From Halogranum amylolyticum (GTDB lineage Archaea > Halobacteriota > Halobacteria > Halobacteriales > Haloferacaceae), in assembly GCF_900110465.1 (NCBI RefSeq), contig NZ_FODV01000001.1:372001-436000 (forward strand): DNA of 64,000 bases, given 5' to 3'. Shown here piece after piece: positions 27,071 through 36,627 of the stretch (within the stretch, counting starts at the first letter, position 1; the number at the start of each line of letters is the position of its first letter). The position numbers and the translations under genes were made by a program. The notes beneath the pieces are model-generated. The model did no database searches. It had not been told where the DNA came from and worked only from the letters and a program-made list of their open reading frames with translations.

Positions 27071-27130
27071 CGTCCGTCACTCGGTGACGGATGCGTTTGG
27101 CTCTGTTGGAGACGGCGAGTCGAGGAGAGC

Positions 27131-28525
27131 TTAGTCGTCGGCGTGGGCCGACTCGGGACCGCCCTCGCGGTGACCCGTCTCGAGCATCGGCGTCCCGTCC
27201 GCCCTCGGACCGAGCGTCGGGCCGTGCGGGCCGTCTTCGGGGTCGATACGGCGACGCTTTCGGTAGTCGGTCGACCGTTCGACCGCCGGGCGGCCGATGG
27301 CCGACAGCATGTCGACGTACTCGTCGAACGTGCGGTATTCGCCGTACTGCCCGCCGGCGCGCTTCGTGATCTCCTCCGAGAGGATGGTGCCCATGAAGTC
27401 GTCGGCCCCGCAGTTGAGTAGTTTCAGCCCCTTAGCGTCGCCGAACTTCACCCACGACGACTGGACGTGATCGACGTTGTCGAGGAAGAGTCGGGAGACG
27501 GCGATCATCAACTCGTCTTCGTCGTCTGTGGCCCCGCCGTCGACGACGCCGTGTTCGTACAGCGGCGTCGTCTGGTGAATAAACGAGAGCGGGACGAACT
27601 CGGTGATACCGTCCGTCCGGTCCTGCAGGTCGCGGACGACCTTCAGATGCTGGACGCGGTGCATCTCGTTCTCGACGTGGCCGTACATGATCGTCGCCGT
27701 CGTGTCGAGGCCGGCGGCCATCGCCCCCTCCATCGCGTCGACCCAGTCTTGCGTGTCGATCTTCCCGGGACAGATGACGTCTCGGACCTCGTCGACGAGG
27801 ATCTCCGCAGCCGTGCCGGGCGCGCTGTCGAGGCCAGCCTGCTTCAGCTCGCGGTAGACCGACTCGTAGGACCAGTCGGTGCCGCGCTTGGCGTGATAAG
27901 CCTCCTCGGGCGTCATCGAGTGGAGGTGGACGTCGCCGACGCTCATCGCCTCCATCTGTTCGACGTAGGTGCCGGGGTCGGTCGTGTACGTCTCCGGCGG
28001 CTTGTAGTTCAGATCCTTCCCGCCCGCCGCCGACTTCGCGCGGAGTATCTCGTGGTGCTCCTCGTTCAGCGCGAAGGCGGGGTGGAGCCCCGACACCGAA
28101 CACACCTCGTAGATGCCGAGGTCGAGCGCATCTTCGACGATCTCGCGGGACTCCGCGGGCGTCTTTGTGAACCCCGCGTGTTCCGCCTGATACTCTTCTT
28201 CGAACTGGTGGGCGGTGTCCTTGAAGTTACAGAAGAGACAGCCCGTGTCGCAGGCGGTGGTGACGTTGTTGTTCAGGTTGGCGACGAACGTCACCTCGTC
28301 GCCGACGACCTCGGCGCGGCGGCGGTCAGCGGCCTCCAGCACTAGCTCCTTCCGGCGCTGGTCGATCCCCTCCCGATCGGTACCGGTGGTAATGAGTTCG
28401 ACCCCGTCGGCGACCGTCAGTCGCTCGCCTGCGCGGGCCTTCCCGAGTGCGTTCTCGAACGACTGGTCCGACTCCGGCACGTGCTCGAAGTCGAGGTCGA
28501 GGTCGGTCACGGACGGGTCGGTCAT
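27131..28525 (-). CDS. cofH: FO synthase subunit 2 (CofH)
   Basis: 464-residue radical-SAM enzyme, the partner of CofG in making the F420 deazaflavin ring. The cluster motif is C92-x3-C96-x2-C99. Other family blocks are YEVCSVSGLHP, APGTAAEILVDEVRD and FVPLSFIH. ATG 28525 (MTDPSVTD) is chosen; frame upstream is promoter DNA. It is 7 kb from cofG and on the other strand, with the siroheme reductase pair between. Confidence 0.92.
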   Translation of the reverse strand: MTDPSVTDLDLDFEHVPESDQSFENALGKARAGERLTVADGVELITTGTDREGIDQRRKELVLEAADRRRAEVVGDEVTFVANLNNNVTTACDTGCLFCNFKDTAHQFEEEYQAEHAGFTKTPAESREIVEDALDLGIYEVCSVSGLHPAFALNEEHHEILRAKSAAGGKDLNYKPPETYTTDPGTYVEQMEAMSVGDVHLHSMTPEEAYHAKRGTDWSYESVYRELKQAGLDSAPGTAAEILVDEVRDVICPGKIDTQDWVDAMEGAMAAGLDTTATIMYGHVENEMHRVQHLKVVRDLQDRTDGITEFVPLSFIHQTTPLYEHGVVDGGATDDEDELMIAVSRLFLDNVDHVQSSWVKFGDAKGLKLLNCGADDFMGTILSEEITKRAGGQYGEYRTFDEYVDMLSAIGRPAVERSTDYRKRRRIDPEDGPHGPTLGPRADGTPMLETGHREGGPESAHADD

Positions 28526-28580
28526 GACCCCTACTGAGACGCCAATCGCTGAAAAATGGGTCGGTCCCGGAAGTAGTGAC

Positions 28581-29093
28581 TCACATCGTCGACGAGAGCA
28601 ACGTCGGTCCGACGACGACGAGCACCGCTCCGAACACGAGCGACGAGCGCAGCCACTGTCCTCTGACCGCCGTCGCCTGCTCCTCGTAGATCCGTCCACC
28701 GGCACGGGGTAAGACCAGATGTGCGAAGAACACGTAGACGAACAGGACGACGAGCGAGACGGAGAGCAGATGCGGGAACAGTTCGACCTGTTCCATCCGC
28801 ACCAGATCCGGGACGACCCCGCTCAGGAACATGAGCACAGCGGCGTAGAGACCACCCGCCACCATCCCCGTCCCGTGGTGGACGACGTTGGCCTCCACGA
28901 AGCGCACTTCGTCCGGCGTGGTGCGGCGGAGTACCGACGCGGCGATGTAGGCCGGGGTGAACCCCTCCGGCTGACGACTCATCGGGACGACCATGGCGAT
29001 GGCGGCGGCGAGCCCCGCCACCGCACCCGCAGCTACCTGCGACAGAAACGAGAGCTGTGACAGCGCCACCTGCAGGAGGCCGCCCGGAGCCAT
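28581..29093 (-). CDS. Membrane protein, four to five helices
   Basis: 170 residues with hydrophobic segments around 18-36, 78-96, 108-126 and 146-165, and a conserved-looking polar block FTPAYIAASVLRRTTPDE. No family is recognised with certainty. Start ATG 29093 (MAPGGLLQ). Confidence 0.65.
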   Translation of the reverse strand: MAPGGLLQVALSQLSFLSQVAAGAVAGLAAAIAMVVPMSRQPEGFTPAYIAASVLRRTTPDEVRFVEANVVHHGTGMVAGGLYAAVLMFLSGVVPDLVRMEQVELFPHLLSVSLVVLFVYVFFAHLVLPRAGGRIYEEQATAVRGQWLRSSLVFGAVLVVVGPTLLSSTM

Positions 29094-29188
29094 TACACCG
29101 GAACAGTCGGCGAGAGCGTATAAGCGTACGGGACTCTCGGTCGGCGTTAAATGTGACAGTGTGACACGGATAGACCGCTTCGAGACGC

Positions 29189-30055
29189 TCAGTGACCGAC
29201 CAGTTCGGAGACCGCCGTCCACGAGACGTCGATGCGGGCACCGGCCGAGCGGGCGGCGAGCGCCCCGCAGGCGTTGGCGACCGCGAGCGCCTCGTCGTAG
29301 CCGTCGCCCCGCACCCGACTGGCGAGAAAGCCGGCGGCGAAGGCGTCGCCCGCGCCGGTCGTGTCGACCGTCTCGACGGCGAACCCCGGATGGGTGAACG
29401 TCTCCTCGCTCGCCCGCACCTCGGCTCCGCGCGGACCGTGTTTCAGCACGATGGTCTCCGCCCCGTGGTCGGTACACTCGTCGAGCGCCGTCGCTGCCTC
29501 GCGGTCGTTGAGGAAGACGACGTCGGCGAGTGCGAGCGTCGACGAGTAGTCGCGCTGTCCGAGTCGACGACCGGGGTCAAAACTGACCGTCACGCCCGCC
29601 TCGCTCGCTCGTTCGGCGAGTCGAGCGGCCGTCTCCGGGCGTTGGCTCGTCAGGTGGAGCACGTCCGCCTCCGAGAGAGTCGCGCCGGGGAGATGTCCCG
29701 ACTGGAACGCCTCGTTGACGCCCGTCTGGCCGAGCACCATCACCTCGCCCGCGCCGTCGACGACGAGATACTTGACCGCCGTCTTGCCGTCGGAGACCGT
29801 CTGGAGGGGGTCGCAGTCGACGCCGGTCCCGGTCAGTTCGCGGCGGGCGGCCCGTCCGTGTTCGTCGTCGCCGACGCTCCCGAGCAACGACACCGGCACC
29901 CGAAGGCCGGCGAGCGCGACGGCGACGTTCGCGGCACTCCCCCCGCCCGCGCCGGTCTGGTGTTGGATCGCCGCCTCGCCGTCCACCTCCGGGAGGCGGT
30001 CGACGCGGAGCGTGATGTCCCAGTTGACGTGACCGGCACAGATGACGCGGGGCAT
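29189..30055 (-). CDS. PfkB-family carbohydrate/nucleoside kinase
   Basis: 288-residue ribokinase-like enzyme. The first PfkB signature is GAGGGSAANVAVALAGL near residue 36. The second, VDTTGAGDAFAAGFLAS, carries the catalytic Asp around 232. Substrate could be ribose, a nucleoside or another sugar. DeoC lies about 1 kb away, and a uridine phosphorylase begins the window, so a pentose/nucleoside route is a reasonable guess. Confidence 0.88.
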   Translation of the reverse strand: MPRVICAGHVNWDITLRVDRLPEVDGEAAIQHQTGAGGGSAANVAVALAGLRVPVSLLGSVGDDEHGRAARRELTGTGVDCDPLQTVSDGKTAVKYLVVDGAGEVMVLGQTGVNEAFQSGHLPGATLSEADVLHLTSQRPETAARLAERASEAGVTVSFDPGRRLGQRDYSSTLALADVVFLNDREAATALDECTDHGAETIVLKHGPRGAEVRASEETFTHPGFAVETVDTTGAGDAFAAGFLASRVRGDGYDEALAVANACGALAARSAGARIDVSWTAVSELVGH

Positions 30056-30190
30056 ACCTCCCTCTCACGGACGGGGTGGTGGTAAATCCATCTCCGAACG
30101 CGGTCGAAACCTGCCAGCGTTGCGACGGTCCCCGTGTTCGTGCTCGTGTCGGTCGTTCGTGCCCGTGTCGGTCGTCCGTGTCCGCGTCGC

Positions 30191-31003
30191 TCAGGCGATA
30201 GAGAACAGCACGAGATTGTGGACGCCGGGGCCGAGGCCGACGGCGGCGACGAGACCGAGCAGGAGATAACCCTCCGTCGGTTCCTCGCGGACGTAGTCGG
30301 CCATCAGCACGACTACGCCGCCGGCGACGAGCAGTTTGACGAGGACGAACAGCCACGTCCCGCCGACGTACTGGGCGGTCGGCAGCGCCTGCCCGAGTTC
30401 GATGATGAGTCGCGACAGCGGCGTCCGTTCGCCGAATCCGAGGAGTTCGAGGCCGACGGCCGTCGAGACGCCGTCGAGGGTGTGGCCGAACAGTGCGAGG
30501 ACGCCCACGCTCCCGGTGACGGCGGCCTCGGGTCGGAGTCGACTGAGGACGACCCACACGACGGCGGTGAGCGCGACGGCGACGACCAGGGCGACGGTGG
30601 GCCACGTCACCGCCAGCGAGTCACGGGCCTGACCGGCGAGAACGGCCGCGCCGAGCGCCGGGGCGAGAGCGAGCACGCCGCTGGCGGCGAGGACGGTCGG
30701 AACTCGCGCGCCGTCGACGGCGGCGTCCGCGCCGACCCACACCGCACCGACGACGATCGCGACGGAGACGTAGACGCTCGGTGTCCCGGCCAGCGGGTCG
30801 ACGAGCGGCGGCAACGCGCCGACGACGTGCAGGACGTGGAGCACCGACCCGACGGCCATCCACGGAGCGAGGGCGACGACGTGGGCCGCGGTCACCGTCG
30901 GTCGCCGTGCCCGGACCCCGACCCCGACCCCGACGGCGGCGACGAGGATCACGAACAGGTAGGGAATCGGCGGCAGCGCGAACCCCTCCGGGAGGATCTG
31001 CAT
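30191..31003 (-). CDS. DUF63 family membrane protein
   Basis: 270 residues with about eight transmembrane helices. [10 protein letters not shown] near the N-terminus and [27 protein letters not shown] in the middle match DUF63, a family restricted to archaea. Function is unknown. It is divergent from deoC. Confidence 0.82.
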   Translation of the reverse strand: MQILPEGFALPPIPYLFVILVAAVGVGVGVRARRPTVTAAHVVALAPWMAVGSVLHVLHVVGALPPLVDPLAGTPSVYVSVAIVVGAVWVGADAAVDGARVPTVLAASGVLALAPALGAAVLAGQARDSLAVTWPTVALVVAVALTAVVWVVLSRLRPEAAVTGSVGVLALFGHTLDGVSTAVGLELLGFGERTPLSRLIIELGQALPTAQYVGGTWLFVLVKLLVAGGVVVLMADYVREEPTEGYLLLGLVAAVGLGPGVHNLVLFSIA

Positions 31004-31113
31004 GGGTGAACGCGCGTCGCGTCGGGGTGAAAGCCTTACGGGACGGCGCGCGGATAGTGGGCGAGACGCGACGGACCGGGGACTCTTTGACGACCCGCCC
31101 CATCCGCACGAAC

Positions 31114-31752
31114 ATGAACAGAGCGGAGTTCGCCGCCAGCATCGACCACACCGTCCTCGGACCGGAGACGACGTTCGCCGACGTGAAGGCGGTGCTCGAC
31201 GAGGCCGACGAGTACGGGATGAACGCCTGCATCCCGCCGTGCTACGTCGCCGAGGCGAGCGAGTACGCCCCCGACGTCACGCTCGCCACCGTCGTCGGCT
31301 TCCCGCACGGGCAGAACACGCACGAGACGAAGCGACTGGAGTCGGTCGACGCCTGGGAAGCGGGTGCCGACGAACTCGACGTCGTCGTCAACGTCGGCCG
31401 ACTGAAGGCCGGCGACGACGACGTCGTCGCCGCCGAACTGTCGGAGATCGTCGCCGCCGTCCCCGTCCCGGTGAAGGTGATCATCGAGACGGCGCTGCTG
31501 ACCGACGAGGAGAAGCACCGGGCCTGCCAAGCCGCCGAAGACGCCGACGCCGACATGGTCAAGACGTCGACCGGCTTCGCCGACGGCGGCGCGACGGTCG
31601 ACGACGTCGAACTGATGGCGGAGTACCTGCCCGTGAAGGCCAGCGGCGGCGTCGGTAGCTACGAGGAGGCGATGGCGATGTTCGACGTCGGTGCGGTTCG
31701 CATCGGTGCGTCCAGCGGTGTCGACATCGTCTCTGGCTTCCCTGAGGAGTAG
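31114..31752 (+). CDS. deoC: Deoxyribose-phosphate aldolase
   Basis: 212-residue class I aldolase that splits 2-deoxyribose-5-phosphate into glyceraldehyde-3-phosphate and acetaldehyde. IDHTVLGP at the start, the conserved [19 protein letters not shown] and the Schiff-base lysine in MVKTSTGF are present, followed by VKASGGVG. It completes a nucleoside sugar catabolic route if the nearby PfkB kinase or the phosphorylase supplies the phosphate sugar. Confidence 0.95.
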   Translation: MNRAEFAASIDHTVLGPETTFADVKAVLDEADEYGMNACIPPCYVAEASEYAPDVTLATVVGFPHGQNTHETKRLESVDAWEAGADELDVVVNVGRLKAGDDDVVAAELSEIVAAVPVPVKVIIETALLTDEEKHRACQAAEDADADMVKTSTGFADGGATVDDVELMAEYLPVKASGGVGSYEEAMAMFDVGAVRIGASSGVDIVSGFPEE

Positions 31753-31761
31753 CTAACTCTC

Positions 31762-32916
31762 TCACTCGAAGGCGACGACGTAGTGGTCGTCCTCGCTCTC
31801 GCCGACGCCCGCGACGAGGAGGCCGTCGCCGGCGGCTACTTGGCTGACACCCCGCTGGAAGCGTTTCGCGAACCGCGTCGCGCCGACCCGAAGGTCGCCG
31901 ATACCGACACCACCGCTCACGTCGAAGGCGTAGAGTGTGTCGCCACCGGTGTAGAGTGTGTCGCCGACCACTATCGGCGTGTGGTCGCCCGACGAACCGA
32001 CGCCCACGGACCACAGTCTTTGCCCGCTCTCGGCGTCGAGGACTTTCACCTCCCGGCCGCCGTCGACGAAGACGCGGCCGTCTGCGACGGCGATGCCACC
32101 CTTCGCGAACCCGCCGACCCCGGTCGACCACTCGACGGTGCCGCGTCCGACGTCGATGGCGTACACCTTCCCGTCGAAACACCCCACGTAGAGGCGACCG
32201 TCGGCGACGGCGGGCGCCGACCGCGAGAGGTCGGGCAGCGGGGTCTGCCAGTGGCCGCCGCCGGACGTCCCGAGGGCGTAGACGTCGCCGCCCGTCGTCG
32301 CGGCGAACAGTTGGGTCTGGTGGACCGCGAGCGTCGTCTCGATCGAACCGAACACCGACCGCCGCCAGACGGTCTCGCCCGTCTCGGGGTCGAGTTCGTA
32401 GACGTACCCGCCGCTCGTCCCGACGTACAACTGGTCGGTGTTGTGTCCGAACGTCGGCGCGCCGTAGACCGCCTCGAACGTCTCGTCGCCGAACGTCCGC
32501 TCCCACAGTACCTCACCCGACTCGGCGTCGAACGCGCGGAGCCGCTCGTCGCCATCGCCGAGATAGGCCACGCCGTCGCGGACCGTCGGCGGTGCCCAGT
32601 AGATCGCACCGCGGTTCTCCGGGTCCGCAGACCACTTCACCTCGCCCGACGCGGCGTCGATAGCGAGGACGTCCGCACCGACCGGCGCGTAGACGGTTCC
32701 GTCGGCGACGACCGGTTGGGCGCTCGTCGAGTAGCTCTCGACGCGCCAGCGCTCGGTCGGCGAGTCGGTCGGTGCCGACCCCGCGGGGTTGTAGTTCGTG
32801 TTGTGTCCGTCGTGGCCGAACGTCGGCCAGTCGGCGTCGTCGCCGAAACAGCCAGCGAGGCCCGTGGTCGCGGACGTGCCGACCGCCGCGAGGAACCGAC
32901 GGCGGTTCAGACTCAT
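31762..32916 (-). CDS. Exported PQQ-propeller lipoprotein (copy 1)
   Basis: 384 residues. A twin-arginine signal (RRRFLAAVGTSATT) ends in lipobox LAGC, so it is probably a lipid-anchored Tat substrate on the outer face of the membrane. The rest is a beta-propeller of repeated units such as GTVYAPVG, AIDAASGEVKW and GGYVYELDPETGETVW. Cofactor-binding residues are not evident, so structural or binding functions are more likely than PQQ enzymology. Its ATG overlaps the stop of the upstream paralogue by four bases (ATGA). Confidence 0.88.
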   Translation of the reverse strand: MSLNRRRFLAAVGTSATTGLAGCFGDDADWPTFGHDGHNTNYNPAGSAPTDSPTERWRVESYSTSAQPVVADGTVYAPVGADVLAIDAASGEVKWSADPENRGAIYWAPPTVRDGVAYLGDGDERLRAFDAESGEVLWERTFGDETFEAVYGAPTFGHNTDQLYVGTSGGYVYELDPETGETVWRRSVFGSIETTLAVHQTQLFAATTGGDVYALGTSGGGHWQTPLPDLSRSAPAVADGRLYVGCFDGKVYAIDVGRGTVEWSTGVGGFAKGGIAVADGRVFVDGGREVKVLDAESGQRLWSVGVGSSGDHTPIVVGDTLYTGGDTLYAFDVSGGVGIGDLRVGATRFAKRFQRGVSQVAAGDGLLVAGVGESEDDHYVVAFE

Positions 32917-34000
32917 CGGACCTCCAGTGCGACGTACTCGTACGGTCCGCGATTCCGTTGCACACCGCCGTAGAGCGTCGTCCCGTCGGGATCGCTCGAG
33001 ACGTGTCCGACCGTCCCGCCGAGTGACCGCTCGGAGCGCACTCGATCGAACTGGAGGCCGAGCGGGCCACTGCCGGGGTCGACGGCGTGCACCCCGTCGC
33101 CGCCGACGTAGACGGTGTCGCCTTCGAGCGCCGGCGGCGAGCTGCCGTGTCGGTAGACGCCGCCGTGATCGACCGACCACCGCCGCTCGCCCGTCTCCCG
33201 GTTGAGCGCCGTCGTCTCGGTCTTCTCGCTCGCGTAGACCGTCTCGTGCGTCGCGGCGAGTCCGCCTACGTTGCCGAGCTCGGTGGACCACGCGCGTCGA
33301 CCCGCCGTGTCGAAGCCGTAGACGGCGAAATCACGACAGCCGACGGCGACGCGCTGACCGCTCACGTCGGGCGCCGTCTCGATGCCCGCGGGCACCGACG
33401 CTCGCCACTCGCCGCGCCCGCCGGACGTGTCGAGCGCGTACACCTCGCCGGCGGCCGTCGTGGCGACCAGCAGTTCCCCCTCGCGTGCGAGTCCGGTGAC
33501 GGCGCCGAACAGCCGACGCGACCACTCCTCCTCACCCGTGTCGGCGTCGAGGCAGTAGACGTACTCGCCGCCGGCGACGTAGAGACGACTCCCATCGAGC
33601 ACCGATGCCGCGTATCCCTCGCTCTCCATCTCGAACTCCCACCACACCGACTGGTCGTTATCGCCCGGACGATTTCGTCGCCGCCGGTGACGTAGAGCGT
33701 GTACTCGTCCACTGCGGGGGTGACGGCGTCGCTCGGTCGGTCGGCGGCGTCGACGACGCCGTTCACCGACCACCGTCGCTCGCCGGTCTCGCGGTCCAGC
33801 GCGAGGACGTCCGACGACGCCGGGACGAAGACGGTCGCGCCGGAGACGACGGCCTGCGCCGACGCCGGGCCGACGTTCGTCCGCCACTTCTCCGTCAGGT
33901 CGTCTTCACCTGCTCCGCTGGCCTCGCCGGTCGTACAGCCGGCGAGTGCGACGCTCGCGGCGCTCCCGAGTCCCACGAGCAACTGTCGTCTGGAGGGCAT
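32913..34000 (-). pseudogene. Exported PQQ-propeller lipoprotein (copy 2), frameshifted
   Basis: Start ATG 34000 gives RRQLLVGLGSAASVALAGC (Tat signal with lipobox) and propeller blades up to VTGGDEIVRA. At about 33660 the frame breaks, and the remainder, from NDQSVWWEFEM to the stop at 32913, continues one base out of step with full blade motifs. A single missing base explains it. With repair it would be about 362 residues. Downstream copy 1 would still be translated from its overlapping start. Confidence 0.82.
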
Positions 34001-34044
34001 TTGCAGTCGCTTCCCCCGGGCGTGTAATCAGTCTTCAGGTCCGC

Positions 34045-35253
34045 CTACTCCAGTACGACCAGTCGACTCGGAGCGTCTTCGCCACCCGTATCGACGGCGA
34101 ACACCGCGCCGTCGGCGACGGTGACGCCGCTACCGACCGACCCCTCGAACGGGTAGTGCCACCGCTTCCCGCCGAACCGGACGTCGTCGACGCCGAACCC
34201 CCCGTCGAGTCTGTAGGCGACGATGCCGTCCTCGCCGCCGAGATAGAGCGTGTCACCAGCACCGGCAGGCGGAACGCCGAAGTCCCCGTCGACCTCCCAC
34301 TGGACGTCGCCGGAGCGTTCGTCGAGTACCGTCGCGTCGGCGAGGTCGGTTCCGCAGACACGACCGTCGGCGACGACGAACGCTTCGTGTGCGACTGGGC
34401 CGTCCTCGGTATGCCACCTCGTTCGACCGGCGTGTGCGCCGTCTCGGAGTCGGAACACGCCGCCGCCGAACGTGCTGGCCAACACGTCGCCGCCGTCGTG
34501 TTGGGCGCCGAGTGCCGTGATCTTGCCAGGGAGCTTCCGTCGCCACAGCCCTTCGCCGTCGTAGAGCGCGTAGACCTCGCCGCCCTCGGTCCCGGCGTGG
34601 ACGACGTTGCCACGGGAGACGAGACGCGAGACGTGCCCGTACACCTCGAACGTCCAGTTCGCCTCCTGCGTCTCGAGGTCGAGGTGGTGGACGACGCCGT
34701 CGTCGCTCGCGACGACGAGCGACGACCACCCACCGTCGCCCACGGAGTCGGGTATCGGTGGCACGTCGACGCCGGTCCGCTCGTCACCGGTTTCGTAGCG
34801 CCAGCGTTCGCTTCCGTCTGCGGCGTCGAGCGCGAGGAGACCGCCGCCGCGACTCACACCGACGTAGACGGTGCCGTCGTCGACTGCCGGAGCGGTGTAC
34901 CCCGGTGCGTCGGTGCGGTCGGTGGGTCCACGGCTCCACCGTTCCTCGCCGCTCTCGACGTCGATAGCGTGGAGGTGTGTCTGCGTGGAGAGGTAGACCG
35001 TCCCGTCGGCGACGGCGGGTCGACCAATCGACCAACCGACTTCGACGTTCCACCGTTCGGTCGGCTTCTCCGTCGGACCGACGGATTTTGGGTTGTATCC
35101 GCTGGCTACCGTGTCGAAGTGCGCCATCGGCCAGTCGGTCGTGCCGTCACCGTCGACGGCGGCCCCGGCGGTCTCGCGCTCACCGAGACAGCCCGCCGCG
35201 CTCCCGGCCGAGAGCGCGCCGACCGTCGTGAGAACCTGTCGTCTGGAGGGCAT
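34045..35253 (-). CDS. Exported PQQ-propeller lipoprotein (copy 3)
   Basis: 402-residue paralogue of the two genes downstream. The Tat signal RRQVLTTVGALSAG ends in AAGC. The blades contain GTVYLSTQ, HAIDVESGEERW and GTVYVGVS. It is first in a three-gene array transcribed leftwards and probably carries the promoter, in the 120-base gap to e-mtaB. Confidence 0.88.
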   Translation of the reverse strand: MPSRRQVLTTVGALSAGSAAGCLGERETAGAAVDGDGTTDWPMAHFDTVASGYNPKSVGPTEKPTERWNVEVGWSIGRPAVADGTVYLSTQTHLHAIDVESGEERWSRGPTDRTDAPGYTAPAVDDGTVYVGVSRGGGLLALDAADGSERWRYETGDERTGVDVPPIPDSVGDGGWSSLVVASDDGVVHHLDLETQEANWTFEVYGHVSRLVSRGNVVHAGTEGGEVYALYDGEGLWRRKLPGKITALGAQHDGGDVLASTFGGGVFRLRDGAHAGRTRWHTEDGPVAHEAFVVADGRVCGTDLADATVLDERSGDVQWEVDGDFGVPPAGAGDTLYLGGEDGIVAYRLDGGFGVDDVRFGGKRWHYPFEGSVGSGVTVADGAVFAVDTGGEDAPSRLVVLE

Positions 35254-35374
35254 CTCCCCGACGTTCCGACGGCGCGATTAAGTATCTTGTCACACTCCCA
35301 CGTACGAAACCACTGCACGAGACGACGCAGACCGTCGTGCTTTTGGCCACGCGTCCGGAACTCTCGGTAACTGA

Positions 35375-36625
35375 ATGGCCCGATACCACATCGAGACCTA
35401 CGGCTGTACGTCGAACCGGGGTGAGAGCCGCCACATCGAGCAGGCCCTGCGGGACGGTGGACACCACCCCGCAGACGGGCCGAGGGACGCCGACGTGGCC
35501 ATCCTCAACACCTGCACGGTCGTCGAGAAGACGGAGCGCAACATGCTCACCCGGGCGAAGGAGCTGGAGGAGGAGACGGCCGACCTCATCATCACCGGCT
35601 GTATGGCGCTGGCGCAGGGTGAGGAGTTCCGCGAGGCCGGCGTCGACGCCGACGTCCTCCACTGGGACGACGTCCCGCAGGCGGCGATGAACGGCGAGTG
35701 TCCGACCGTCACCCCCGACACCGAACCCGTCCTCGACGGCACTGTCGGGATTCTCCCCATCGCCCGCGGCTGTATGTCGAACTGCTCGTACTGCATCACC
35801 AAGTTTGCCACCGGTCGCATCGACTCGCCCTCGGTGGAGGAGAACGTCCGGAAGGCCCGCGCACTCGTCCACGCCGGGGCGAAGGAGCTGCGTATCACGG
35901 GACAGGACACCGGCGTCTACGGCTGGGACGAGGGTGACCGGAAGCTTCCGGAACTGCTGGACCGCATCTGTGACATCGACGGCGACTTCCGAGTCCGCGT
36001 CGGGATGGCCAACCCCGGCGGCATCCACGGGATTCAGGAGGAGCTCGTCGACGTCTTCGATCGAAACGAGAAGCTCTACAACTTCATCCACTTACCTGTG
36101 CAGTCCGGCAGCGACGACGTCCTCGAAGAGATGCGTCGGCAGCACCGCGTCGACAAGTTCCTCGACATCGTCGAGGTCTTCGACAAGCGACTCGACTACT
36201 GGACCCTGTCCACTGATTTCATCGTCGGCTTCCCCACCGAGACCGACGAGGACCACGCGATGTCGATGGCACTGCTGAAGGAGGTTCGCCCCGAGAAGAT
36301 CAACGTCACACGGTTCTCGAAGCGCCCCGGCACCGACGCCGCCGACATGAAGGGGCTCGGGGGGACGATCAAGAAGGAGCGCTCGAAGGAGATGAGCGAG
36401 GCCAAGATGGAGATCGTCGCAGACGCCTACGAGGGGATGGTCGGCACGACACAGGAAGTACTCGTCGTCGAGGAGGGGACTGGCGACTCTGTGAAGTGTC
36501 GCGACGGCGCCTACCGGCAGATAATCGTCCAGAACGCTTCGGAACACGGCGTCGAGCCCGGCGACTTCCTCGAGGTCGAGGTAACGAGCCACCAGACCGT
36601 CTACGCCTTCGGGACCCCTGTTTAA
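35375..36625 (+). CDS. mtaB: tRNA t6A37 methylthiotransferase (e-MtaB)
   Basis: 416-residue radical-SAM methylthiotransferase making ms2t6A at position 37 of ANN-decoding tRNAs; archaeal/eukaryal (CDKAL1) branch. The N-terminal cluster ligands are C11, C47 and C76. The radical-SAM ligands are C133, C137 and C140 (RGCMSNCSYC). A C-terminal TRAM domain spans roughly 355-414. It is divergent from the lipoprotein array and converges with the regulator at 36628. Confidence 0.92.
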   Translation: MARYHIETYGCTSNRGESRHIEQALRDGGHHPADGPRDADVAILNTCTVVEKTERNMLTRAKELEEETADLIITGCMALAQGEEFREAGVDADVLHWDDVPQAAMNGECPTVTPDTEPVLDGTVGILPIARGCMSNCSYCITKFATGRIDSPSVEENVRKARALVHAGAKELRITGQDTGVYGWDEGDRKLPELLDRICDIDGDFRVRVGMANPGGIHGIQEELVDVFDRNEKLYNFIHLPVQSGSDDVLEEMRRQHRVDKFLDIVEVFDKRLDYWTLSTDFIVGFPTETDEDHAMSMALLKEVRPEKINVTRFSKRPGTDAADMKGLGGTIKKERSKEMSEAKMEIVADAYEGMVGTTQEVLVVEEGTGDSVKCRDGAYRQIIVQNASEHGVEPGDFLEVEVTSHQTVYAFGTPV

Positions 36626-36627
36626 CC

